A stretch of DNA of 64,000 nt from Clostridium beijerinckii HUN142 (GCF_000621745.1 NZ_JHXK01000010.1:124001-188000); one strand, 5' to 3'. Positions 1 through 8,794 are shown, counted from the stretch's first letter. Translations and numbers: made by a program. Notes: generated by a model not told the origin, from the sequence alone.

Positions 1-42
1 AATAACGGATTCTAATTAAAAGTTGTGAATTAATAAATGATA

Positions 43-74
43 GGCTGTCTCAAAAGTTAAAATTTGAGACGGCT
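43..74 (+). terminator. hairpin upstream of the first ROK gene
   Basis: A 12-bp stem (GGCTGTCTCAAA against TTTGAGACGGCT, with GU pairs) and an 8-nt loop end 27 bases before the first start codon. There is no clear T run after it, so it may be the end of an upstream gene outside the window or a leader hairpin. Confidence 0.5.
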
Positions 75-101
75 ATTTGAATTATATAAGGAGGATCATA
101 A

Positions 102-1001
102 ATGAGAAATTTTATGGTTTTTGATGTAGGCGGAACTTCTACTAAGTGGTCTGTAATAGATGAAGCAGGTAATTTTAAAGAAAGTGATAAGTTTACTTGT
201 TCTGAAACAGCAGAAGAGTTTTTTTATGAAATAGCAAATATAACAGATAAAATGAAACTAAAGTATAATGTTAAAGGGGTTGCAATAAGTGCGCCAGGTG
301 CTGTAGACAGCGATACAGGATTAATTGGAGGGATAACTGCTATACCTTACATACACGGACCAAATTTTAAAGAAATAATAGGTAAGGCCACAAATTTGAA
401 TGTGGAACTTGAAAATGATGCTAATTGTGCAGCCCTCGGAGAGTGTTGGCTTGGAGCAGGTAAAGGCAATAATGATTTAGCATTTGTAGTTTGTGGAACA
501 GGAATAGGCGGAGCTATAGTTAAGGATAAAAAAGTCCATGTTGGAATACATAAACATGGTGGAGAATTTGGTTATTGCTCAATAAACTATGATTTAGATA
601 AAATTAAAGCAACAAATTGGAGTTATGCAGGATCTACTATAGCATTGGCAAGAAATGTTGCTCAGCTAAAAGGTTTAGATGAAGATAGCATTAATGGAAT
701 TGAAGTTTTTGAAATGTGCAGTAAAGGCGATGAAATTGCGATTAAGGAAGTAAATAAATATTATTTCACAATGGCAGTGGGCATATACAACATTCAGTAT
801 ATCTTTGATCCGGAAGTTATTATACTGGGTGGGGCAATAAGTGAAAGAACAGAATACTTAGAGGAAATAAATAAAAGACTTGATATAATGATGAATAGCG
901 ACTTAGAAGGAACAATGAGACCAGTTATTAAAAGGTGCCAATTTGGAAATGATGCGAATAAGCTTGGAGCATTATACAACTATTTACAAAGAGAGAAATA
1001 G
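102..1001 (+). CDS. ROK family sugar kinase (copy 1)
   Basis: This 299-residue protein belongs to the ROK family of cytosolic sugar kinases, which phosphorylate glucose, amino sugars or glucosides with ATP. The N-terminal phosphate loop DVGGTSTK lies at residues 8-15. The central part has ENDANCAALGE, which carries the catalytic Asp, followed by a second glycine-rich loop GTGIGGAIV. The segment HKHGGEFGY stands where ROK proteins bind sugar, but the CxCGxxGC zinc motif of many ROK repressors and kinases is absent and there is no N-terminal HTH, so it is an enzyme rather than a repressor. The start has a good AAGGAGG site. A close paralogue follows 39 bases downstream in the same direction. 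The exact sugar cannot be read from sequence. Confidence 0.88.
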   Translation: MRNFMVFDVGGTSTKWSVIDEAGNFKESDKFTCSETAEEFFYEIANITDKMKLKYNVKGVAISAPGAVDSDTGLIGGITAIPYIHGPNFKEIIGKATNLNVELENDANCAALGECWLGAGKGNNDLAFVVCGTGIGGAIVKDKKVHVGIHKHGGEFGYCSINYDLDKIKATNWSYAGSTIALARNVAQLKGLDEDSINGIEVFEMCSKGDEIAIKEVNKYYFTMAVGIYNIQYIFDPEVIILGGAISERTEYLEEINKRLDIMMNSDLEGTMRPVIKRCQFGNDANKLGALYNYLQREK

Positions 1002-1040
1002 AAAGATTATATAAGTAAATTTTATACAGAGGTGATTTAA

Positions 1041-1943
1041 ATGAGAAAATTTATGGTTTTTGATATCGGTGGAAGTGCAGTAAAGTGGTCTGTAATTAGT
1101 GAAGATGGTAGTTTTGTAGAAAGTGGAAAATTCAGTGTTTCAAGTAATAGAGAAGACTTTTTTTCTGGATTAGCAAAAATAACCAATGAAATGAAAGATA
1201 AATATGATGTTAAAGGAATTGCAATAAGTGCTCCAGGGGCGGTGGATAGTGAAACTGGAGTAATTGGAGGTATAAGTGCTATTCCATATATACACGGACC
1301 TAACTTTAAAGAAATTTTAAAAGAAGCTACAGGTTTGAATACAGAGCTTGAAAATGATGCGAATTGTGCTGCTCTTGGAGAGTGTTGGCTTGGTGCCGGA
1401 AAGGACAATAAGGATTTAGCATTTGTTGTATGTGGATCAGGAATAGGTGGAGCTATAGTTAAAGATAAGAAGATTCATGGTGGAATTCATAAGCATGGAG
1501 GAGAATTTGGTTATTGCTCAATAACATGTGAGTTAGATGGAGAACCTAAATTCACAAGCTGGAGTCAAGCAGGATCTACTACAGCATTAGCAAGAAAGGT
1601 TGCAAATTTAAAAGGACTAGAAGAAGGAAGTCTTGATGGTGTTCAAGTTTTTGACCTATGTAATAAAGGTGATGAAATAGCAATTAATGAAGTGAATAAG
1701 TACTATTTTATTATGGCAGTAGGAATATACAATATTCAATATACTTATGATCCAGAAGTTATTATTTTAGGTGGGGCTATAAGCGAAAGACCAGAATATG
1801 TTGACGAAATAAACAAGAGATTGGATGCACTTATGAATAGTGATTTGGAAGGGACAATAAAACCAGTTCTAAAAACATGTGTATTTGGAAATGATGCTAA
1901 TAAATTAGGTGCATTATGTAATTATCTTCAAAGAGAAAAGTAA
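1041..1943 (+). CDS. ROK family sugar kinase (copy 2)
   Basis: This 300-residue kinase is a tandem duplicate of the gene just upstream. By eye about three quarters of residues are identical, and both share ENDANCAALGECWLGAGK and the HKHGGEFGY segment. The phosphate loop reads DIGGSAVK. Differences are concentrated in the first 50 residues and around residues 165-210, which may mean a changed substrate or simply drift. The start ATG has AGAGGTG upstream. The pair is probably one transcript, since only 39 bases separate them with no terminator. A broken AraC-type regulator follows. It could be a glucokinase-like, N-acetylmannosamine or beta-glucoside kinase; the sequence does not decide. Confidence 0.87.
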   Translation: MRKFMVFDIGGSAVKWSVISEDGSFVESGKFSVSSNREDFFSGLAKITNEMKDKYDVKGIAISAPGAVDSETGVIGGISAIPYIHGPNFKEILKEATGLNTELENDANCAALGECWLGAGKDNKDLAFVVCGSGIGGAIVKDKKIHGGIHKHGGEFGYCSITCELDGEPKFTSWSQAGSTTALARKVANLKGLEEGSLDGVQVFDLCNKGDEIAINEVNKYYFIMAVGIYNIQYTYDPEVIILGGAISERPEYVDEINKRLDALMNSDLEGTIKPVLKTCVFGNDANKLGALCNYLQREK

Positions 1944-1977
1944 TATAAACCATAGAATTATATTATTTAAAATAAAT

Positions 1978-2073
1978 GAGCTGCTTCAAAAAGAGAAACA
2001 TAAAAAGAAATCTTTACATGAGTCTTTTAGAGAATAATGTCCTGTTGCTTTATAGCTAATTTTGAAGTGGCTC
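1978..2073. repeat. wide inverted repeat between ROK and AraC genes
   Basis: GAGCTGCTTCAAAA at 1978-1991 pairs with TTTTGAAGTGGCTC at 2060-2073 over 14 bp, including two GU pairs, leaving a 68-nt interior. The arms resemble the hairpin at 43-74. It may be a transcript end for the ROK pair or a dispersed palindromic element. The rest of 1944-2195 shows nothing clear. Confidence 0.45.
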
Positions 2074-2195
2074 AATTAGCTTTCGTGTTCTATAAAGTGC
2101 TCTCTGATTGTTGAATCAAGAATTTATATTAATAATAAAAGCAATGCTAGTATCTAATATGCTTATAAATAGCAGAAAGCGAGAGATAAACGAAA

Positions 2196-3022
2196 GTGAT
2201 CGATATAAATACTTTAAATTTAATAAATAATTTGGATTTAAAATTATATTATTGTGGGACAGAGCAGTGCATACCTAATCATTTTTGGGGACCTGCAATT
2301 AAGGAACATTTTAAAATTCACTATATACATAAGGGGAAGGGGATTTTTAGAACCGGCAATAAGATTTTTCATCTAAAAGAGGGACAATGTTTTCTTATAT
2401 GTCCAAATACGATTTCATATTATAAAGCAGATGGGAGAGATCCTTGGAGCTATTCGTGGTGCGCATTTGATGGAATGAATGCAGAAGCTTACTTAAAACG
2501 TGCTGATTTAACAAGTGATAAACCTATTTTTGAGTACGGTAAAGATTCTGAAATTAACAATTGTTTTAGAGGAATGATACAAGCTGCTAATTATGAAAAA
2601 AGCAGTGATTTGAGATTGCAAAGTTTATTATATCTTTTTCTAGCAACTTTAATTGATGAAGCAGTATTAGATTTATCAAATGAGAAATTCAAAACAAATA
2701 AGAATATGTATGTAAATAAAGTAATCGACTTTATACAAATTAATTATTCTCACGAAATAAGGATTTTCGAGCTAGCTAGATACATAGGTTTGGACAGAAA
2801 ATATATTCAAAAGTATTTAAAGATACCGTTGGGGTTACAATCCAGGATTATTTAATAAGTTTTAGAATAAACAAATCAAAGGAAATGATGAAAGATAGGC
2901 AGCTTTCTATAGGGGATATAGCTCGTTCGGTAGGTTATGAGAATCCGCTAATATTTTCAAAAATGTTCAAAAAAATAAACAACATATCTCCGAGCGAGTA
3001 TAGGAAAAATCAATTATTATAA
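2196..3022 (+). pseudogene. AraC-family regulator, broken by a frameshift
   Basis: The first frame (from a GTG at 2196) encodes 219 residues: a cupin-like sugar-binding arm (for example FLICPNTISYYKADGRDPWS) followed by the first AraC helix-turn-helix (FELARYIGLDRKYIQKY). It then stops at 2855 in a sequence foreign to the family. The neighbouring frame continues exactly where it should, with KDTVGVTIQDYL and the second HTH (IGDIARSVGYENPLIFSKMF), ending PSEYRKNQLL at 3022. One base is missing in the A/T run at 2816-2821 (TATTTAAAG where TATTTTAAAG would restore the family sequence). It is either a real pseudogene or a sequencing error. Its likely targets were the ROK genes upstream. Confidence 0.85.
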
Positions 3023-3066
3023 ATTTGGCAAAAAAATCAACTTATTTATCAATGAAATAATAAATG

Positions 3067-3098
3067 GGGTAGTAGTAAAAAATAAATTACTACTACCT
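3067..3098 (+). terminator. terminator after the AraC pseudogene
   Basis: GGTAGTAGTAA pairs with TTACTACTACC (11 bp, 8-nt loop), followed by the T-rich TTCTTTATTT. Confidence 0.75.
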
Positions 3099-3193
3099 TC
3101 TTTATTTATTTTAAATTCCAACCTAAAAAACTAGGATTTTTAAATTGACATCATAATTATTAATAAGTTCATGTGATCCAAAAGGTTTATTTA

Positions 3194-4177
3194 CTATTTT
3201 AATATGTCTTCTATGATAGTTAATTCAGAATCAGAAAAATTAAGATTATTTATAGTAGCAACATTTTCTTCTATCTGACTTGCCTTGCTGGCACCAATAA
3301 GAGCTGAAGTTATACGGCCTTTACGTAAAACCCATGAGATAGCAAGTTGTGCCATACTTTGACCTCTTTCTTTAGCTATTTCATTTAAAAGCTTTACTTT
3401 AGCAACCTTATCTTCAGTGATACCTGATTTAACCCAAGAATTATGAGCTGCTCTTGAAGTTTTGGGAATACCATTTAGATATTTATCAGTTAATAACCCC
3501 ATTGCTAACGGCCAAAATGCTATTGTTCCTATTGCATATTCATCAGCAACATCTTGAAGTCCATCTTCTATCCATCTATTTACCATAGAGTAAGATGGTT
3601 GAGTTATCAAACAAGGAGTTCCTAGTTCTTTTAGTATTTGAGCAGCTTTCTGTAATTCATCAGCACCATAGTTTGATAAACCCACATAAAGAGCTTTACC
3701 TTGTCTGACTATCTGATCTAATGCCATCATAGTTTCTTCCAATGGAGTTTCAGGATCAAATCTATGGTGATAAAATATATCTACATAATCTAAACCTAAA
3801 CGCTTAAGACTTTGATCTAAGCTAGCAACTAAATATTTTTTAGAGCCCCAATCTCCATAAGGTCCTGGCCACATATCAAATCCAGCTTTGCTAGATATAA
3901 TTAGTTCATCTCGATAAGCTTTTAAATCAGATTTTAACACTATTCCAAAGTTCTCTTCAGCAGAACCAGCAGGTGGACCATAATTATTTGCAAGGTCAAA
4001 ATGAGTTATTCCAAGATCGAAAGCCGTATGTATCATAGCTTTAATATTTTGCAGCGAATTATCTTCACCAAAGTTTTGCCAAAGCCCAAGTGAAATGGCT
4101 GGTAACTTCAAACCACTTTTTCCACATCTGTTATATACCATATTTGAATATCTTTTTTCGTTTGCTATATATGCCAT
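3194..4177 (-). CDS. aldo/keto reductase, YghZ-like
   Basis: This 327-residue TIM-barrel oxidoreductase reduces aldehydes with NADPH. The closest recognisable subgroup is E. coli YghZ (L-glyceraldehyde 3-phosphate reductase): the N-terminus (NRCGKSGLKLPAISLGLW) and the DLANNYGPPAGSAEENFG loop are typical of it. The catalytic tetrad is visible as Asp61, Tyr66, Lys97 (IISSKAG) and a His in DIFYHHRFD. The cofactor-binding end has SALIGASKASQIEEN. The start ATG at 4177 has AGGAGGT upstream. It stands alone between a terminator and the nag cluster and is likely a detoxification enzyme. The true substrate is inferred from subgroup only. Confidence 0.88.
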   Translation of the reverse strand: MAYIANEKRYSNMVYNRCGKSGLKLPAISLGLWQNFGEDNSLQNIKAMIHTAFDLGITHFDLANNYGPPAGSAEENFGIVLKSDLKAYRDELIISSKAGFDMWPGPYGDWGSKKYLVASLDQSLKRLGLDYVDIFYHHRFDPETPLEETMMALDQIVRQGKALYVGLSNYGADELQKAAQILKELGTPCLITQPSYSMVNRWIEDGLQDVADEYAIGTIAFWPLAMGLLTDKYLNGIPKTSRAAHNSWVKSGITEDKVAKVKLLNEIAKERGQSMAQLAISWVLRKGRITSALIGASKASQIEENVATINNLNFSDSELTIIEDILK

Positions 4178-4384
4178 ATATAGTACCTCCTAATTGATTT
4201 GTATATTTAGGATAGCACTATTAATATATAGAATAAATATCATAATGTCGTATATATATCACCTTATGTCTCCAGATAATAGTAAGAGATTGGAGCATTC
4301 TTAGTTGTAAATATGAGTGAGAAGTAGTGTTGCTATGAAAAATAAAAGTATTTTATAATAAAGGCCATTAAAATTTTAAACGGA

Positions 4385-4422
4385 TTAAAGTCATATGTTA
4401 TATAAAAAACATATGACTTTAA
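4385..4422 (-). terminator. perfect 15-bp hairpin downstream of nagA
   Basis: TTAAAGTCATATGTT and its exact complement flank an 8-nt loop. It lies about 60 bases past the nagA stop and upstream of the aldo/keto reductase, so it most likely ends nagA transcription. The rest of the 308-base gap 4178-4485 shows no gene. Confidence 0.7.
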
Positions 4423-4485
4423 AGAAATCTATAGGAGTATGCGGGGGATAAAATATTTATCTGATAGAACTAATTATTGGTTATG

Positions 4486-5622
4486 TCATTCTGAGTATAC
4501 TTCCTTACCTAAAACTAATACCCTTTTAATATTTACATCATCATCAAAGAATACCAGATCGGCATCATAACCTTCCTTGATTTGGCCTTTTCGATCCTCA
4601 ACTTTACAATGTTTAGCACCATTATAAGATGCCATTTTTATTACTTCATAAAGTGGTAAATTAGAGTTTTTGTATACATTTTTTACTGCTTTATCAAGGG
4701 TGAGAACAGAACCAGCTAAAGCACCATTTTTTAAGCGTGCTTCACCATCATTAACAATAACATCTTGCCCTCCTAGAGAGTAGTTGCCATTAGGCATGCA
4801 GCAAGCCATCATAGCATCAGAGATTAATAAAACATTATCAGTACCTTTTTGTTTATAAGCAATTCTTAAAGCTGGGTATGAAATATGAATTCCATCTGAA
4901 ATAGTTTCAGTTGTTATATCACTGTCAAATACAGCTCCTACTACTCCTGGATTTCTGTGAGTTAAAGGAGTCATAGCATTAAAAAGATGAGTTGCATGGC
5001 AAGCACCACATTCAATAGCTTCCATAGCTTCTTCATAAGTAGCACTGCTATGCCCTAATGAGCAGACTATTCCAATTGAGGATAAATACTTAATAAGTTC
5101 TTTAGCACCTTCAACTTCTGGAGCTAATGTTATAGATATAATAATATCCTCATAATCCTTAACCATATCATTGTAAGCTGAAATAGATGGCATCAAAATA
5201 TAGTTGGGATTTTGAGCACCAATTGCTTTCGGACTTACAAACGGACCTTCTAAGTGTACTCCAAGAATATGCGCACCGTCTGAACCTTTTTCTTTTACAT
5301 TTTTAATTGCGTCTAAAGATTGTCTTATATCGTCCACAGCAACAGTCATAGTTGTAGGAGTAAAAGAAGTTGTTCCGTGTTTAATTATAGTTTTAGAAAT
5401 GGTATTGATTGATTCACTGGTACCGTCCATTGTATCTGAGCCTCCTGCACCGTGTATATGAACATCAATAAAACCAGGTGAAACATATAGGCCATTTGCA
5501 TCTAAAATGCTGTCTGTATCTATATTGGACGGATTTATCTCTTTAATTTTCCCATCTTCAACTAGAATTGAGCCTTGTTCTATCTTGTCTAGGTAAATTA
5601 TATTACAATTTCTTATTAACAT
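4486..5622 (-). CDS. nagA: N-acetylglucosamine-6-phosphate deacetylase
   Basis: NagA removes the acetyl group from N-acetylglucosamine 6-phosphate, giving glucosamine 6-phosphate for NagB. The 378-residue length is normal. It is an amidohydrolase-fold metalloenzyme: the first metal motif is HIHGAGGSDTMDG (about residues 55-67), GVHLEGPFVS carries the metal-binding Glu, the substrate histidines sit in SLGHSSAT and HATHLFNAM, and the catalytic Asp is in ISDAM. The start ATG has AAGGAGAAG upstream. It is divergent from nagR-nagB, and the shared region holds a strong palindromic operator plus a weaker second copy near this gene's own -10, so it is probably repressed by NagR when amino sugars are absent. 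Confidence 0.95.
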   Translation of the reverse strand: MLIRNCNIIYLDKIEQGSILVEDGKIKEINPSNIDTDSILDANGLYVSPGFIDVHIHGAGGSDTMDGTSESINTISKTIIKHGTTSFTPTTMTVAVDDIRQSLDAIKNVKEKGSDGAHILGVHLEGPFVSPKAIGAQNPNYILMPSISAYNDMVKDYEDIIISITLAPEVEGAKELIKYLSSIGIVCSLGHSSATYEEAMEAIECGACHATHLFNAMTPLTHRNPGVVGAVFDSDITTETISDGIHISYPALRIAYKQKGTDNVLLISDAMMACCMPNGNYSLGGQDVIVNDGEARLKNGALAGSVLTLDKAVKNVYKNSNLPLYEVIKMASYNGAKHCKVEDRKGQIKEGYDADLVFFDDDVNIKRVLVLGKEVYSE

Positions 5623-5653
5623 ATTTCTTCTCCTTTTAAGTCAAATTTCATAT

Positions 5654-5678
5654 ATTATAGTAAGTGGACATTATCAGT
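5654..5678 (-). promoter_or_regulatory. nagA promoter with degenerate NagR-like site
   Basis: On the minus strand a TATAAT lies at 5659-5654. Just upstream, 5663-5678 matches the perfect NagR palindrome at 5761-5776 in 12 of 16 positions. A -35 box is weak. Repression of nagA from this site is inferred. Confidence 0.5.
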
Positions 5679-5725
5679 TTATATATTAAGTATATAGCAT
5701 GTATAAAGAATTTTTCAAGTGTATG

Positions 5726-5754
5726 TTGACAGAATTAAAAGAATAAATTATAAT
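5726..5754 (+). promoter_or_regulatory. sigma-A promoter of nagR-nagB
   Basis: A textbook TTGACA (5726-5731), 17-base spacer and TATAAT (5749-5754). The expected start of transcription falls at about 5761, on the first base of the palindromic operator. Confidence 0.85.
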
Positions 5755-5760
5755 TCTTAT

Positions 5761-5776
5761 AGTGGTAATTACCACT
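5761..5776. promoter_or_regulatory. NagR (dre-type) operator
   Basis: AGTGGTAATTACCACT is a perfect 16-bp palindrome placed over the predicted transcription start of nagR-nagB. Its shape (TGGT...ACCA) fits operators of the GntR/HutC regulators of amino-sugar use (NagR/YvoA, DasR). It indicates autorepression. Confidence 0.8.
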
Positions 5777-5928
5777 TGAAAAATATTAATTATTTAAGGA
5801 ATTATAGAATTGAAAGTACTTAAAAGAAGCAGTTTAGGAAATTTTAAATTATTTGATTTATATTTTCTTTTGTGTACAAGAATAGTATAATTGTTGGGAA
5901 AACTACTAGAACTAAAAGAGGTGCACTT

Positions 5929-6654
5929 ATGAGTACGATAAATAAAAATTCTAATATTCCTTTGTATGTTCAACTAATGAATATTCTCATTGAAAAAATA
6001 GAAAGCAGCATGGAAGAAAATGAAAAATTAGACTCCGAAAGAGAAATATGTAAAAAATATGCTGTTAGTAGAACTACAGTAAGAGAAGCATTAGATGAGT
6101 TGGAAAAAAATAATTATATTTATAAAGTTCAAGGAAAAGGAAATTTCATTTCGCCAAGAGTCGTAGAACAAGATTTAATAAAGGTATCATCTTTTACTGA
6201 GGAAATGAAAAAACGTGGAAAAAATCCGACTTCTAAATTATTAAATTTTGAAATAATGGAAGCCAACAGCAAAGTGTCTAAAAAATTAAATATAGAAAAG
6301 AACGAGCTTGTGTATAAAATCTCGAGAATAAGGATTGCTGATAACATTCCTATGATATATGAAATGACTTATTTGCCATATGAAAGATTTAAGCAGCTTA
6401 CTAAGGATATGATAGAAAAAAATCCATTATATGAGATATTAAAAAATACTTTTAATATTAACATTACATCTGCTGAAGAAGTAATAGAAAGTGTTTTAAT
6501 AAACAAATTAGAAAGTATTTATTTAGAAATACCTCAAGGGCAGGCAGGGCTAAAATTCGAAAGAATAGCATATGAGCAAAACGAGATTGTTGAATATACC
6601 ATAACAATAGCGAGAGGAGACAAATATAGATACAGGGTTTGTTTAAAAAATTAA
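5929..6654 (+). CDS. nagR: GntR/HutC-family repressor of amino-sugar genes
   Basis: The 241-residue protein has an N-terminal winged helix (residues about 10-75: IPLYVQLMNILIEKI, CKKYAVSRTTVREALDELE, GKGNFIS) and a C-terminal UTRA effector domain. The reading frame is open upstream, but the ATG at 5929 is preferred because AAAGAGGTG lies just before it and because family members start a few residues before IPLYxQL. NagR-type proteins bind glucosamine 6-phosphate or N-acetylglucosamine 6-phosphate and release DNA. The gene is followed after 21 bases by nagB, and the palindrome over its promoter suggests autoregulation. Assignment as NagR rests on this context; another GntR of similar build lies at 7807. 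Confidence 0.87.
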   Translation: MSTINKNSNIPLYVQLMNILIEKIESSMEENEKLDSEREICKKYAVSRTTVREALDELEKNNYIYKVQGKGNFISPRVVEQDLIKVSSFTEEMKKRGKNPTSKLLNFEIMEANSKVSKKLNIEKNELVYKISRIRIADNIPMIYEMTYLPYERFKQLTKDMIEKNPLYEILKNTFNINITSAEEVIESVLINKLESIYLEIPQGQAGLKFERIAYEQNEIVEYTITIARGDKYRYRVCLKN

Positions 6655-6675
6655 CATCAAAGGAGCGTAATAATA

Positions 6676-7404
6676 ATGAAGTTACTAGTAGTTAAAGATT
6701 ATGAAGAAATGAGTGAAGTTGCAGCTAAAATATTTAAAGATGTAATTTCTGAGAAAACAAATGCTGTCCTAGGACTAGCTACAGGAAGTACTCCTGAAGG
6801 TTTATACAAAAAGATTATAGAAATGAACAGAAATAAAGAAATAGATTTTTCTAATATAAAAACAGTAAACTTAGATGAGTATGTTGGACTTGGAGGGGAA
6901 GATCCTCAAAGCTACAGATATTTTATGAATGAAAAGTTATTTAATCATGTTAATATAAATAAAGCAAATACATTTGTTCCAAATGGCTTAGCAAAAGACC
7001 TTGATGAAGAAGCTAAGAACTATGATAAAAAAGTGGATGAATTAGGTGGTATTGATATACAAATCCTTGGAATAGGTGCTAACGGCCATATTGCATTCAA
7101 TGAACCAGATGATTTTTTAATAGCAGAAACTCATGTAACAGGTTTAACTAAAACTACAATAGAGGCAAATTCTAGATTTTTCAAATCTATAGAGGAAGTA
7201 CCTACTAAAGCTTTATCTATGGGACTTGGTCAAATAATGAAAGCTAGAAAAATAGTATTGTTAGTAAGAGGCCAAGATAAAGCAGAAGCAATAAAAGGAT
7301 TATTTAAAGGAAATATTACAACTCATAATCCTGCAACTATGTTACACATGCATAAAGATGTAACAGTAATAATAGACGAAGAAATGGCAAATGCAATTAA
7401 GTAA
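6676..7404 (+). CDS. nagB: glucosamine-6-phosphate deaminase
   Basis: NagB converts glucosamine 6-phosphate to fructose 6-phosphate and ammonia, the last step before glycolysis. At 242 residues it has the short Gram-positive form, without the C-terminal extension of the E. coli enzyme. Visible motifs are LGLATGSTPEGLY (phosphate binding), NLDEYVGL with the catalytic Asp, GIGANGHIAFNEP with the catalytic His and Asn, and RGQDKAEA near the end. It follows nagR with AAAGGAG as ribosome binding site and ends at a strong terminator, so nagR-nagB is a two-gene operon. Confidence 0.96.
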   Translation: MKLLVVKDYEEMSEVAAKIFKDVISEKTNAVLGLATGSTPEGLYKKIIEMNRNKEIDFSNIKTVNLDEYVGLGGEDPQSYRYFMNEKLFNHVNINKANTFVPNGLAKDLDEEAKNYDKKVDELGGIDIQILGIGANGHIAFNEPDDFLIAETHVTGLTKTTIEANSRFFKSIEEVPTKALSMGLGQIMKARKIVLLVRGQDKAEAIKGLFKGNITTHNPATMLHMHKDVTVIIDEEMANAIK

Positions 7405-7431
7405 TTGTAAAATAGGTGAAATTAAAATTTT

Positions 7432-7471
7432 AAACTATATTAAAATAACGGTTAGTTTTTTAATATAGTTT
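7432..7471 (+). terminator. terminator of nagR-nagB
   Basis: AAACTATATTAAAA pairs with TTTTAATATAGTTT (14 bp, 12-nt loop), followed by TTATTATTTT. Confidence 0.85.
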
Positions 7472-7482
7472 TTATTATTTTG

Positions 7483-7510
7483 AAAGAAATCAAGAATGAT
7501 TTCTTTTTTT
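7483..7510 (+). terminator. second, tandem terminator
   Basis: AAAGAAATCA pairs with TGATTTCTTT around AGAA and runs into seven T. With the hairpin at 7432 it makes a double stop after nagB. Confidence 0.75.
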
Positions 7511-7714
7511 GTACAATTTATATCATATTTTAATATGAATTGTGTGTTAGAGTTATGATGTTCAGGAATTTTTTTATTAGATGTATTTACCATCACTAGT
7601 AAAGTCACTATAAACAGTAGAGTTTAATTGAATGAAGATACTAATAATTTATATATATATAAATATTATTTTATTGAACATATATAATTGCCTTATAATT
7701 AAACTTAATTTAAG

Positions 7715-7784
7715 TGTTTAATAATGTATAGAAATGATATAATTAATATATAAATGATATGATAAACATGTATATAAGTTATAC
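7715..7784 (+). promoter_or_regulatory. candidate promoter and operator of the second GntR gene
   Basis: TGTTTA (7715-7720), a 17-base spacer and TATAAT (7738-7743) form a plausible promoter. Downstream, GTATA-TAAGT-TATAC (7770-7784) is an inverted repeat that could be the autoregulatory site. The remainder of the gap 7405-7806 holds the two terminators only. Confidence 0.4.
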
Positions 7785-7806
7785 TGTAAGGAGAAAGGTG
7801 AATATA

Positions 7807-8517
7807 ATGGCAAAATATGATGAAATTGCTGAAGACATAAGAAATAGAATATTGAATGGTGAATATAATCCTAATGAACAGTTGCCTTTAGAAAAAGAAA
7901 TGTGTGAATATTATGGGGTTAGTAGAATAACAATAAAAAAAGCTGTTGATGAACTAGTAATTCAAGGATTAGTAATAAAGCGAAGAGGTTCTGGAACATT
8001 TGTAAAAGCTCTTGATGAAGAGGGGGTTCAGGAATTAAGTCTAGCAAAACAATTTGAAGGATTTTCAGAAGCGCATAAGGACAGAAAAGTAACATCTAAA
8101 ATTGTAAAATTCGAAGTAATTCACCCAACGGAAGAAATTGCAACTAAGCTAAAGATTACTACTGATGATTTTGTTTATTATGTAATAAGAACTAGATACG
8201 CGGATGATAGTCCATATGTAATTGAGTATACATATATGCCAATAGGCCTTATACCTGGCATAAAAAACGATATTTTAACGAGTTCAGTTTATGGTTACAT
8301 TGAAAAAAATCTTAAACTTAAAATAAAAAGTGCTCATAGGATTATTCGAGCTATTTTACCAAATGAGTTGGAACAGGAATATCTAGAAATAGAAAATAAC
8401 TTTCCAATATTGGAAGTGGAGCAGGTGGGTTTTTTAGATAATGGCCAGCCTTTTGAATTTTCAACAGCACACCATAGAAGTGATAGGATTGAATTTAGGA
8501 CTGTAAGTATTAAATAA
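7807..8517 (+). CDS. GntR/HutC-family transcriptional regulator
   Basis: This 236-residue regulator has a winged helix at residues 1-70 (YDEIAEDIRNRILNGEY, CEYYGVSRITIKKAVDEL, RRGSGTFVK) and a UTRA ligand-binding domain after it. The ATG at 7807 is chosen because AAGGAGAAAGGTG precedes it; the frame is open 48 bases further up. It stands directly before the sigma-54 promoter of the mannose-family PTS and FrlB-like deglycase genes, but a strong terminator separates them. In Bacillus subtilis a GntR protein, FrlR, controls fructoselysine genes, so a role as second regulator of this locus is attractive but only inferred. Confidence 0.85.
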   Translation: MAKYDEIAEDIRNRILNGEYNPNEQLPLEKEMCEYYGVSRITIKKAVDELVIQGLVIKRRGSGTFVKALDEEGVQELSLAKQFEGFSEAHKDRKVTSKIVKFEVIHPTEEIATKLKITTDDFVYYVIRTRYADDSPYVIEYTYMPIGLIPGIKNDILTSSVYGYIEKNLKLKIKSAHRIIRAILPNELEQEYLEIENNFPILEVEQVGFLDNGQPFEFSTAHHRSDRIEFRTVSIK

Positions 8518-8581
8518 GATATAATTACTTTTATTACAATTATAATGATGGAGTTAAAATAAAATTTCAAAAATTAAATAG

Positions 8582-8636
8582 AAAAAAATAAGCCTAATGA
8601 AAAGTTAATTATACTTTTCATTAGGCTTATTTTTTT
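8582..8636 (+). terminator. long perfect terminator after the GntR gene
   Basis: A stem of about 24 bp (core AAGCCTAATGAAAAGT against its complement, 7-nt loop) ends in a run of T. It separates the GntR gene from the PTS operon. Confidence 0.9.
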
Positions 8637-8745
8637 CAACACTTTACTCAAACACTTCAATTAATCATTTTTTAACTGTTGGTTTTATTTACTAATATAT
8701 ATATAAATGACCAATTTAGTATGTTTTTGAATACAAACTGTTTTT

Positions 8746-8761
8746 TGGCACGATTATTGCT
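8746..8761 (+). promoter_or_regulatory. sigma-54 (-24/-12) promoter of the mannose-type PTS operon
   Basis: TGGCAC-GATTA-TTGCT, with GG at 8747-8748 and GC at 8759-8760 exactly 10 bases apart, is the RpoN consensus. It lies 34 bases before the EIIA gene. An imperfect inverted repeat (TTGGT at 8679-8683 and ACCAA at 8710-8714) upstream is a possible activator site. The LevR-type protein at 12653 is the obvious activator. Confidence 0.88.
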
Positions 8762-8794
8762 AATAATAATTACATAGAATGGAGGTGAATCTTA

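Noticed and set aside
1037..1408. Minus-strand open frame opposite the second ROK gene
   Set aside because: It mirrors a strongly conserved kinase in another frame and has no binding site or family resemblance.
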